The notes under the pieces: model-generated
Seen by the model: only the letters and a program-made list of their open reading frames with translations
Told to the model about the DNA's origin: nothing
Databases searched by the model: none
Made by a program: the position numbers and the translations under genes
Part shown: positions 55,724 to 64,000 of the stretch, piece by piece
Position numbering within the stretch: position 1 is the stretch's first letter
Layout: each line of letters opens with the position of its first letter
Source: Tetraselmis striata
Lineage: Eukaryota; Chlorophyta; Chlorodendrophyceae; Chlorodendrales; Chlorodendraceae
Assembly (NCBI GenBank): GCA_006384855.1
Contig: VCJN01002541.1
Span: 1 to 64,000, forward strand
Length of the DNA stretch: 64,000 bases
Direction of reading: 5' to 3'

Positions 55724-56315
55724 TTGTCATCAGTGGGACGAAACGGTTTGTCATCAGTGGGACGAAACGGTTTGTCATCAGTGGGACGAAACGGTCTGTC
55801 ATCAGTGGGACGAAACGGTTTGTCATCAGTGGGACGAAACGGTTTGTCATCAGCGGGACGAAACGGTTTGTCATCAGTGGGACGAAACGGTTTGTCATCA
55901 GTGGGACGAAACGGTTTGTCATCAGTGGGACGAAACGGTTTGTGAGCAGTGGGACGAAACGGTTTGTCATCAGCGGGACGAAATAAACGTTCTGTCATCA
56001 GTGGGACAAAACGGTTTGTGAGCAGTGGGACGAAACGGTTTGTCATCAGCGGGACGAAACGTTCTGTCATCAGTGGGACGAAACGTTCTGTCATCAGTGG
56101 GACGAAACGGTCTGTCATCAGTGGGACGAAACGGTCTGTCATCAGTGGGACGAAACGTTTTGTCATCAGTGGGACGAAACCGTCTGTCATCAGTGGGACG
56201 AAACGGTATGTCATAAGTGGGACGAAACGGTCTGTCATCAGTGGGACGAAACGGTCTGTCGTCAGTGGGACGAAACGGTCTGTCATCAGCGGGACGAAAC
56301 GGTTTGTCATCGAGG
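55724..56315. repeat. 24-bp minisatellite array 2, in intron 1 of the methyltransferase-like gene
   Basis: About 24 units of the same GTCATCAGTGGGACGAAACG + GTTT repeat as array 1, in the same plus-strand orientation although the host genes are divergent. It ends 55 bp before exon 2. A few units have GAGCAGT in place of ATCAGT. Confidence 0.95.
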
Positions 56316-58426
56316 TACAATCGTTCGGAATTTTGAAATCGGTGCAATTGTTTCTGCAGAACCTTCGCAGATGTTTCGAGAGCCGGTATGCAGAACAGGA
56401 TGCAAATCGCCCCGGCTTTAGGGCACTTCCGCAAATCAGGGTAGTGAAGGAGTTCAAGAAGTCTGAAGTTCTTCAAGTTGAACTTGAGAAGATCGGCATC
56501 AAAGATGAGAAGAGCAGCGAGTTCTCAAATTTGATTGACCTCTGCTCGCGCCCACAACGGTGAGCTGCGTACATGATGAAAATTTATCGTGTTGTTGATG
56601 CTGCTAGATTCTGACAAATGATTTGCGCAGTGTTTTTGAGCCCCTTGAGCAGATTTCTGAAGCCTACCGGCATGTGGACCTCGGGGTTCGAGGATGGGAC
56701 GAAGCCAGAACCAAACTCCGAGACCTATTTGTGTACTACCAGCAAGAACTCGATAGAGTCGAGCGTCTCAATTACGGCAGGCAACTCACCCAGAAGGAAG
56801 TGAGGAAGGTTTACGAAGCAATTCGGAAGCATATCAATACAATCCTCGATAACAAGAAGTACGGCTTCGGGAAAGACAGAGCTCACTTCCGAGTCGCCCT
56901 CATGGAGGTAAGTTGTGACCGACCCCAGTGTCTTAATCACATGGAATACTATCATTCCTTTCTCCGTACTGAAGTTTGTTTTTCGGCCCAGGATGTTGGC
57001 TTTGGACCCCATGCGCCCTGGCTAGACGAGCCGTCTCTTGCCAAGCAGAGCGATTGCGCGGATCTCCCTGTGGGCCAGATGTACCTGGTGGTTGGACTGC
57101 TCATCCAAGGCGAGCACAGTGTGACCCCTTGCCTCTACGAGCTGGTGGATGACATTAAGCACGCCGGCGACAATGGCCCCATGGCTGTTACGCACACCAA
57201 CGCGGAGTGGCTCGCGATGATTGAGACCTGGAGGTTTCGCGATCTCTTGCGTCGAGCAAGCATCAAGCTCATGAATGTCATTGACACGGCCAAGGGCAGG
57301 GAGACAATCCAACTGCTGACGCCGGACGAACCGGCCAGGAATTGGGGGAAATATCTCTCGGACCACATCATCGATTGGGATGTGCAAGACAAAGTGTCGG
57401 ATGAGCAAGCGGCCGCTCGCCTTGACGCCATCACCAAGTTCCGAGCCAAGGTTGATGACCTCGGCCCAACAGGCTTCCCTAGAAAGTTCCAGGATTTGTT
57501 CAAAGGTGCTCATCGCTCCGGTCCGTTGATGGTCTTGCTGACCCCTCCTGTCAGATGGGGGGACATGAAATCCGCCGATTGTCTCACACCACTACCGGTT
57601 CGAGAGCATATCGCGGCCACCAACACCACCATCAGGAGTGAGGCGTATCGCATCAAGAATCAGATGCCGGACTTGGTCATCTCCTTCTTCACAGAGTTTG
57701 CTCTTTTGGCATGTGCGCCGGAGCTTATCGCGGTTTCCGCTCCGAATGTTTCTAATGAGCTGTGGATATCGATGAAGGTAACTAAGATCTTGTGCAACCA
57801 CAAATGCTCTTCTGAATTTTCGTTGTGAGCTATTAACCCGAATCTGTTTTCTAATACACACAGGCCGAGGAACTTCCGGTGATGCCCAAGGGAGAAGGGG
57901 TCGACAAGGATGACAAGGTGTGGTTGAACACGGAGCTTTGCAAGACTTGCATTGTGGAGGGGAACTTCAAGGCTCCCGCGACAAAACAATTCGTCGCGGA
58001 CGCCGTGTCGGCAGTTCGTGCCAAAAAGGCAACAGTCTTCATTGCCGACGCGCTGGGTTTTCGGAGCTAGTTCGCACACATGGGACTCGAAGGATGCTGC
58101 GTGGGGTACGGACGACTTCAACGACGTGTTTGCTTTCGCCAGGCAAGACAACCCCCACAACCCCGGTGCGTACTAGATGACTGTGCTTTCATTTATCTCA
58201 TTCCCGATTTACCCCCGCGCAGGCAGTTGAATATCCAGACTGGATCTTCTGACGTCCACACTGCTCTCGATGGGTGCCATTTCTTCATTCACCTCTCGGA
58301 CCAGCAACTTGGATCCGCAATCACAGCCGTTCAAAAACAAGCTGAGGACCTCATCTATCACGTCCTGACTTGGGCTAAGGATTGCGGGATGAAGATGGGC
58401 AGCTCTCTGCGTCACGACGCCGAGTA

Positions 58427-59071
58427 CAGTGACTATACCGATATAATAAACATTGCGTCCCCCCCCCCCCCCCCCGTTCACTATATCGGTATGTTCACTA
58501 TATCGGTGTTCATTATAAGCAGGCCCACCCGACCGCTATAGTAAACGGTTTACTAAATCGGTACTATTGTTTATTGTAACGGTGACCCCGTTCACTGTAG
58601 CAGTCTGTGCCCATGCAAGGCAACATGTGACTATCCTGCAGTTGTCTAGATAGGAACAGCGCTGCTCGGTGGGCGTCGCCATGGCGCGATGGCGACAGAC
58701 GCGGTGGGGCAGTTGAGTGGCGGTGGGCGCAATGTGCCGCAGTGTGCCGCCGCCGCCGCCGCCGCCGAGCGGCTGTAGAGGCCTCTGCGCCCGTACTGGA
58801 ACGGTACCGGCTATCGGAACACGCCAACGGCCGGGTTCGGCGTCGGCAACACTGCCGTTATGTAGAGAAGTTTACTATATCGGTATAGTTTGGGGCATTG
58901 TGTCCCCCCCCCCCCCGTTCACTATAGCGGTAAGTTTATTATATTGGTAAGTTTATTATAGGGGTATACATAGGGATTTTTCCCGGTGTTAAGAATCCGT
59001 CCCCCCCCCCCCCCGTTCACTATATCGGTATGTTCACTATATCGGTATTCATTATATCGGTATAGTCACTG
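58427..59071. mobile_element. Tc1/mariner-type MITE, copy 2, inside an exon
   Basis: A 645-bp element with the same CAGTGACTATACCGATATAA ends and TA flanks (58,425-58,426; 59,072-59,073) as copy 1. Removal with one TA gives an uninterrupted peptide RHDAEYYLYVRKPPPSI. It is nearly identical to copy 1, except for C-run lengths and a block of about 57 bp (58,632-58,688 against 47,400-47,456) that is unrelated between the two. Confidence 0.92.
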
Positions 59072-59819
59072 TACTACCTCTACGTTAGGAAGCCTCCGCC
59101 AAGCATCATAGCTGACAACATCCGTTTCGATGATCCCCGAAGGTGAGATTTGATCCGTGGAAAATAGCCGGCTTGTATTTATTTACTCGCTAAGCCGGTT
59201 GTGCCTTTCCAGGTTCTCTACATCCATCATGTTGGGTCACTTCAAAGACAGTTCGAAATTGAAGGACGAGAACAGACAGACGGTGAACAAGTACCAAAAG
59301 CCTATCGCTCTCTTCGCTAAGCACCTTAAGATGGCGGCAACAGACGGGACAACAATCGTCGACGTCACAGCCGGAACCGGGACAACCGCGGTGCGTGAGG
59401 GGTGCAACCCGGGTGAGTGTCTTAATGGGGTCAGCATAAAAAATTAACGCCTTGTGCGGTTTGCCACGCCTTGTCCAGGTCGCTGCGGCCTTTTCCGTGT
59501 GGTGGGACCATATGGATCATACCTACTCGTTCACACACAGGAACTTGAAGACGATCCTCATTGACAACCAGAAGACGCAAATCGCTGGGATGAAGTCCAG
59601 GATGACCTCATGGTTCAAAGAGAAACCATGGGACGAGACTCAAAGACTGCGTCCAAGTGACTTCGAGAAGTGGCCGGGTCTACCGCATCCAATGACCGTG
59701 TCAGAGGAGTTCGCAGAGCGTCTTGCGGCAGCGAAGAAGAGGCAAGAGGCGGCAGAGCGCCGAGGGGATTATGTGATCGAAGATGATGATATGTAGTACA
59801 ATTCCGCAAAATTAGCCGC

Positions 59820-60030
59820 TCATATGTTTTGTCCCGGCTTTGACAGAGTTTCAGCCCCGGACGGCACAAACTACTTGTAGCCATCACGGCCCCCGCTCTT
59901 TTTTGTCCCAGTTTGGACAGATTTTCAGCCCCCGATGGCGCAAACTTCCTGTAACCATCCCGTTTCCTTCACTCTTTTGATTTGTCCCTGCTTGGACGGA
60001 ATTGGTTTCCCCGACTTGGCACAAAATGAA
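59820..60030. repeat. Three diverged repeats with TTTTGTCCC motif downstream of the methyltransferase-like gene
   Basis: TTTTGTCCCGGCTTTGACAGA, TTTTGTCCCAGTTTGGACAGA-like and TTTGTCCCTGCTTGGACGGA occur at about 59,827, 59,901 and 59,982. Each is followed by TTTCAGCCCC or TTTCCCCGAC, a GGC(A/G)CAAA step and, in the first two, TTG/CCTGTA(G/A)CCATC. They mirror the GGGACAAAA motifs at the other side of the element (50.5-51.25 kb). Confidence 0.7.
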
Positions 60031-60756
60031 CCAACCGGCATTCATATTAGCTTTCAATCCCACTGCTGCCCCCAAACCCTAATTTAGACTAACCACAATG
60101 CACCGCGTGCCTCGGGGCAAAATAGCTTGCATTACTGTTTTCCCCACTGTGGTTAGAGATAGCAGGCCATCAGAGCAACTCAGTCTGAGCGAGTGGATGC
60201 AGCAGACTAGACGTTGTAACAAATTTCAAATTTCCCGGGGCCACCCATGTCTTGACATGTACCATACTATCCATGCATAAAGTTTTAATGAAGGTAAGCA
60301 TATGACCCATGACTTTTATGGCTTGTAGTTTTATGAATAAAAGCTCATGAGGTACGGTGTCATATGCCTTCTTAAAGTCAATAAAACCCGCGTACGTGGG
60401 TAGACCTGCCGCTTGGCGACGAGCCGCGATATCGAACAAGCTGGCGACTTGCATGGGGCCCTCCTCATTCCGCATAAAACCTGCTTGCCAACGGCGGATT
60501 ATCCCTTTAGTTTGGCAGACGTCTTGCAAGCGTTGGGCAACGCAATGATTGTCATAAGGAGGTTCATAGCAACACCGAGTGACCCATAATCGAAATACCC
60601 CTATAATTGTCCAAAACGGTCGCGTCGCCTATCTTGGGCACCGATACTATGGCCGAGCTACGCCACTGCTGGGGGATATAGTTCTTTGCCCATATCCCGT
60701 TAATTAAGGCCCGCAATGCCTTGCCAAAATGGCTATTTAGGGCGTATATCGCCAAT

Positions 60757-60950
60757 TACTGCCCTTGTTGTTTGTTACTGCCCTTCTTGGAATTCACACC
60801 AGTAGAATCCAGTAGAAGCTTTTAGGCGGCTTCCTATGTTGATTTCTTAGTACAAACTTTTTAGCAGTATACTAGTCTCACAAGGAGACAGGTGGATTTG
60901 TTACTGCCTTTTTGTAATTCACACCAGTAGAATCAATTTTATTTTTGTTG
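60757..60950. repeat. TTACTGCCC/GTAGAATC repeat flanking LINE copy B
   Basis: TTACTGCC(C/T)TT...AATTCACACCAGTAGAATC occurs twice here, and GTAGAATC units occur on the other side of LINE copy B (45,750-45,930). The two flanks were one repeat region before the LINE arrived. Confidence 0.6.
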
Positions 60951-61216
60951 ATGGATATAAAAAATCAAAGCATAGTAGAATTCGGTAGTGTGGTTTCCAG
61001 ACACGTGCGCCCAAAGTCGCTTTACATTTTTGCCATGGCTTTGCAGCTGGGACTTTTTTGAGTGGCGATGCGCAAGGTATGGGATTAGAGCTGTGGGGTC
61101 CCCGTTTGGAGGGTTTAGACATCAACACCCGAAGTCGAGGCGCATTACGGGCTTTTGTGGGCTCCCGCCTCCCGCAGCGGAGCAACTTCTCGCATTAGTC
61201 AGCTCTTGAGGTTAGG

Positions 61217-62190
61217 TTGGGCGGACGGGCTCGGTACCATGCATGGCCACTGCTCGTTACGGTTGTCCAGAACGACGACAACTACGACTACCGCGCAACA
61301 ATGAAACCGGCGCGGACGGAGGAGGACGTCCGTGTCGTCAGGATTCACGACCGCTTTCCGTCTTGCAAAACACTTCGACCCGGTCCGCGTGTCCTCGCAA
61401 GATGGCGTCGTGGCATCGGCGGTAGCTACACGTTATGGTTTTTCAAAACTACCCGCGTAATGGGTCCGTTTCGGGGATGGCGCCGCTTATGCGACTCATT
61501 GTGTTTTGAGAGGGCCCGTTGCCTCGCCCAAACGACCGTGCCGCAACGTTTGTTGTGGCTGCAGTGGAAAGCGATTGCGCGCGGCTCGGTCCGGCGCGTC
61601 TCCGACGCTTCCTACTGCAACGGTGCCATCGTCACAAGGACAACGATCAGATTGTTGGCGATTATTGGGCGCATTGGTTGGTTGCGATGCGAGTGGAGGC
61701 TGCCGCCTCCTGCTCGACATCTTGCGGCGGGATGTGTTGTGCCTCAGACTCGGAGGCTACGGGAGTGGATTGGCAGCGGCCTCTCCCCCGGCCGGGGGCG
61801 CTGCCTCAGCCGCCGTTTTGGCCACGGCCTTGGCCGCGACCGGAGCGAGCGGCGCCGTCGGAGGAAGGCGACCCGGGTGAGAGCTTCAGGGATCTGTGGG
61901 TTTTTGCGTTTTGGCCTTGCGGTTGGTGACGACGGTGGTCCGGCCAATGAGTCGGGCCATCACGGTTTTTTCGAGTTCGGTGCGCTCGGTTTCGGTATGT
62001 GTGGATTTGGTATAGGCCTACAATTGTCCGCCTCCATAGGCGCCCAGGGAGATATCAAGCAAGCGGAGGTCGATGCCGCTTGTGCCATGGATGACGGGGA
62101 GGGGCCATGCAAGGCGGCGGGAAGACTTGCCTTCGGCCGTTGCGCGCGGGCGGGGGCGCAGGGGGGGGGGGGGGGCGCGGCGCATTGGCG
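61217..62190 (+). other. GC-rich coding-like stretch, unassigned
   Basis: Several plus-strand frames are open. The longest covers 345 codons (61,217-62,254), but another frame (61,519-61,929) gives more protein-like sequence (DCARLGPARLRRFLLQRCHR, DNDQIVGDYWAHWLVAMRVE). No motif is recognised. It lies next to the transposon-derived repeat at 62.2 kb and may be part of it. Confidence 0.3.
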
Positions 62191-62199
62191 CCCCGCTGC

Positions 62200-63050
62200 C
62201 CCGGCCGCGCTAGCAAAGGAAATGCGCTTTGTGAAATCGATGGGCAAGAGTTGATTCAACTCTTATCTGCGATCAAAAATGATATGCTACTATCGGTGAT
62301 TGTGATTATGAGGTTGTTGTACTACCATCCAGGTACAACATGTATCAACAGTGCAGGGGGGGGGGGGGGGCATCATTCCTTGCTACCGTTGTATCGTACA
62401 CCATGGCACAAGGACGGAAGAGCAACGTATATATGGATGAAGGCAACCCACCCCCCCCCCCCCCCCCCCCGCCCGACTCCAAACTGCCTACATTGTGTTA
62501 CCCTGCTGCTGAGTTATGGTATACACACGCATGCAGGTTGTGCTTGAGAAGCCCGAGACACGGAGGCATGTGGTGTTCGGGCACAATACATGGGACGAGC
62601 GGCGGGTGCCCACTGATGAGTACGGCAAACATGCCATACTGCGTGCGAGACATGCGTGCCGAGGTGGAGAAGCATGACAACCACGCACATGGTGCGGAAG
62701 TGCATTAGTGCAGTACTTCCTAGAGGTGACCCACACCGACCCTTTATTTGGTGCCGGACCTCACCCTCGTTGTGTGCCGACTGCAAGCAGCTGAGAGCAT
62801 GGTGATAGGGTCCCCCATCGGCAGTGTTGTGTGGCAGAGCAATGCGCTCCTTTGGCCAAACATTCGCAGGGGGCATCACGACTTCCATATAGCGCTGAAG
62901 CACATCGAGGAGAAACTGCGATGCTTCAATATTGATCCGGACATATTGATAGACCAACACTTATCCCGGTTTGGCATGTCCTCACATGATGTGGGGCAAT
63001 ATGTGTGTTGCACATATAACACAATGACCTTGCACTACTAGCTTAATTTC
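62200..63050 (+). repeat. Transposon-derived repeat, copy 2
   Basis: Copy of the 29,230-30,060 repeat. It starts AGCAAAGGAAATGCGCTTTG, carries a broken KPETRRHVVF...DEYGKHAILR coding stretch at 62,535-62,650 and EKLRCFNIDPDILIDQHLSR near 62,910, and ends CACATATAACACAATGACC at about 63,030. G- and C-runs at 62,162, 62,358 and 62,450 differ from copy 1. Confidence 0.6.
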
Positions 63051-63059
63051 CAAGTAGCT

Positions 63060-64000
63060 GGTATTAGATGTCATCGATCAAAGTTGTGCTTCCCATCAAT
63101 TTTGCCCAGCGCCCCGGCGCCGCTGCCCTGCGTACCCAGCGCCCACCGCTCGAAACCTACCCCCTTGCGGCTTTGATCATCGGCGGCTGTGCACAACACT
63201 TCCCGCGGTAACCCGTACGACATTTCGCGACCCGAATACGGTACGAATAATCTGTCCGCGCGCGCCGTGCCCCTGCGCCGCGGGATCCCCGTCGCCGCCC
63301 GAAGCACCCGCCTGGCACTTCGGGCGGCGAATCATGCATCCACTAGCACACCCTCGTCCCGCCCACTAGCTCCCGCCCACCCCGTAGCCCTACCTCCTGC
63401 CCCCTTTGAGGACACAAGGCGATCATGCTTGGCTCGGGGCGCGTGTAAGTCATGGGCTTGACGGCGGCCGCGAGGTCCACCCTCGCAATTGCCGCCCGAT
63501 TGACCAACCCCATTCGGGATTCGCGTTTTGCTGACACCATACGCCTTTAGGGCCAAAACCGCTCGGATAGAAAGGCAGCTTAGTCAAAATAGAAGGCCTG
63601 AAAAAAAAACCTATTCAGTGCACGTTATTCCCTAAGTAGCTCGTCCGACCGAGCATGTGCCATCGATCGGTGCGAAGTTAATGGTTGAGGCGGCGCCCTG
63701 ATTGGCTGTTGCATGGTCACCACGGTGATCCCGCAGCACGCCGCCTGCGTGCCTTAGTGGTCGCGACCCGCCAACCATCGCCGCATAAAGACGTACTGTC
63801 GCGCTACGGGCGGTCGCGGTGTCGGTAGTGCTTGATAGTCGCGGGTTTGCTAGAGGCAAGAGCATGGGCAATGGGCCGCGCGATGTGCGCGTCGCCCTTC
63901 CGCATGTGCACATTGTACCAACGGCACGAACCGCATATCGGATAGTATAATCGGGAAGTTTCCGCAATATCGTACGGGTTAACGCGGGAAGTGATGTGTG
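63060..64000. other. Right end of the window, no supported gene
   Basis: GC-rich DNA with short overlapping frames on both strands; no motif seen. A nine-base A run at 63,602 is the only simple feature. Confidence 0.35.

Larger units (their letters stand above)
55045..59796 (+). pseudogene. Gene with C-terminal N4/N6 DNA-methyltransferase-like domain, broken by frameshifts and a MITE
   Basis: Exons: 55,045-55,121; 56,371-56,559; 56,631-56,907; 56,992-57,777; 57,864-58,165; 58,223-59,142 (containing the MITE 58,427-59,071); 59,213-59,390; and 59,479-59,796. All junctions are GT-AG, and phases agree for exons 1-5. The N-terminal 450 residues match nothing I know (CFESRYAEQDANRPGFRALP, LLTPDEPARNWGKYLSDHII). 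The C-terminal part has KKATVFIAD at the motif-IV place, a frameshift (TAG 58,068), then HTWDSKDAAWGTDDFNDVFA. Later NKYQKPIALFAKHLKM is followed by TTIVDVTAGTGTTAVAAAF, the SAM-binding motif I. This circular order (IV before I) is that of beta-class N4/N6 methylases (PF01555-like). A second frame change lies near 58,255. The expected DPPY/W is degenerate (DA-W), so even the unbroken ancestor may have been inactive. It ends GDYVIEDDDM. Confidence 0.65.
48438..60231. mobile_element. 11.8-kb insertion carrying two divergent spliced genes, flanked by 12-bp duplication
   Basis: The insertion is bounded by TTCCCGGGGCCA at 48,426-48,437 and 60,232-60,243, in the middle of the LINE reverse transcriptase. 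Joining the two sides restores the LINE frame from VKTWVAPG into the segment leading to GCPASPILFNIFIND, apart from one TAG. Contents: a Pro-rich ORF (48.5-50.0 kb, plus), a DUF7869-like gene (50,600-54,497, minus) and a methyltransferase-like gene (55,045-59,796, plus), with minisatellites in intron 1 of each. I see no clear terminal inverted repeats at these outer ends. GGGACAAAA-type motifs recur at about 50.5, 51.2, 53.0-53.7, 55.7-56.3 and 59.8-60.0 kb, so a smaller unit (about 50.4-60.05 kb) may be the actual transposon nested in something else. Confidence 0.75.
45942..60755 (-). mobile_element. LINE copy B, 5'-truncated, interrupted by a MITE and an 11.8-kb element
   Basis: Flanked by TTACTGCCCTT at 45,931-45,941 and 60,756-60,766. 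The minus-strand order, from high to low coordinate, is: WRSSAIVSVPKIGDATVLDN-YRGIS (60,640-60,580), FIDFKKAYDTVPHELLF (about 60,370), then, after the 11.8-kb insertion, GCPASPILFNIFINDIFDG (about 48,370), LYADDAIGITCSFD with the catalytic YADD box (about 48,240), then after the MITE WIELAARINYKPCVLNQCLR, and finally CPACGGGESETIEHMLVECP (about 46,570), a Cys/His C-terminal motif. The LINE itself is about 2.4 kb. At least two in-frame stops make it inactive. A 50-bp G-run lies in its 3' part (46,353-46,403). Confidence 0.85.

Noticed and set aside
52990..56315. CRISPR-like arrays
   Set aside because: The 24-bp units are directly adjacent without spacers, in eukaryotic introns.
61217..62254. 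A 345-residue host gene
   Set aside because: Composition is typical of an open frame in high-GC DNA, other frames in the same place look more protein-like, and no domain is visible.

Overview
The window looks like nuclear DNA of a green alga with an integrated virus-like element at its left end. The host call rests on a light-harvesting chlorophyll a/b protein gene (44.0-45.4 kb) with the Lhcb-type N-terminus of green algae, on spliced genes with GT-AG introns, and on a heavy load of eukaryotic transposons. A prasinophyte of the Pyramimonas/Cymbomonas kind is my guess from general resemblance; the sequence does not prove it.

Region 1 (1 to about 11.95 kb) is part of an endogenous polinton-like virus (PLV), cut by the left window edge. 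It carries a phage-type fibre protein, tyrosine recombinase, cytosine-methylase-like protein, FN3 fibre-like ORF, putative penton, double-jelly-roll major capsid candidate, small Ala/Gly-rich virion peptide, Gly-rich basic protein, packaging ATPase, a coiled-coil membrane peptide, an FN3-discoidin protein and a small acidic protein. Genes are dense and intronless. The recombinase, penton, ATPase and discoidin genes are open, while the fibre, methylase, capsid and Gly-rich genes carry frameshifts, a stop or a missing start. A GC-rich palindromic repeat is scattered through its genes. No replication gene is visible; it may lie to the left.

Region 2 (12-45 kb) is host DNA with few genes: a microsatellite, a decayed endonuclease/reverse-transcriptase LINE (12.5-14.9 kb), a 5'-truncated LINE with target duplication (17 kb), a protein kinase (18.4-19.4 kb), a spliced membrane-protein gene (20.9-22.9 kb), a fold-back repeat (23.8-24.5 kb), transposase-like fragments (28-30 kb), a tRNA-related SINE with target duplications (40.5 kb), a spliced NmrA-like reductase (41.7-43.8 kb) and the Lhcb gene. 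Long runs of G or C occur throughout the host part and are absent from the viral part.

Region 3 (45.9-60.8 kb) is a set of nested insertions that can be read base by base. A 5'-truncated LINE flanked by TTACTGCCCTT was hit by a TA-flanked MITE (47.2-47.8 kb) and by an 11.8-kb element flanked by TTCCCGGGGCCA (48,438-60,231). A second MITE copy then landed inside an exon of that element. Removing the insertions restores the reverse transcriptase frame. The 11.8-kb element holds two divergent spliced genes: a 967-residue DUF7869-like, transposase-related protein, and a protein ending in an N4/N6 DNA-methyltransferase-like domain, now broken. Both genes have a 24-bp minisatellite in intron 1, and GGGACAAAA-type motifs recur across the element. 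I consider this the best candidate for an undescribed mobile system.

Region 4 (60.8-64 kb) holds flanking repeats, an unassigned GC-rich stretch and a second copy of the transposase-like repeat seen at 29-30 kb.
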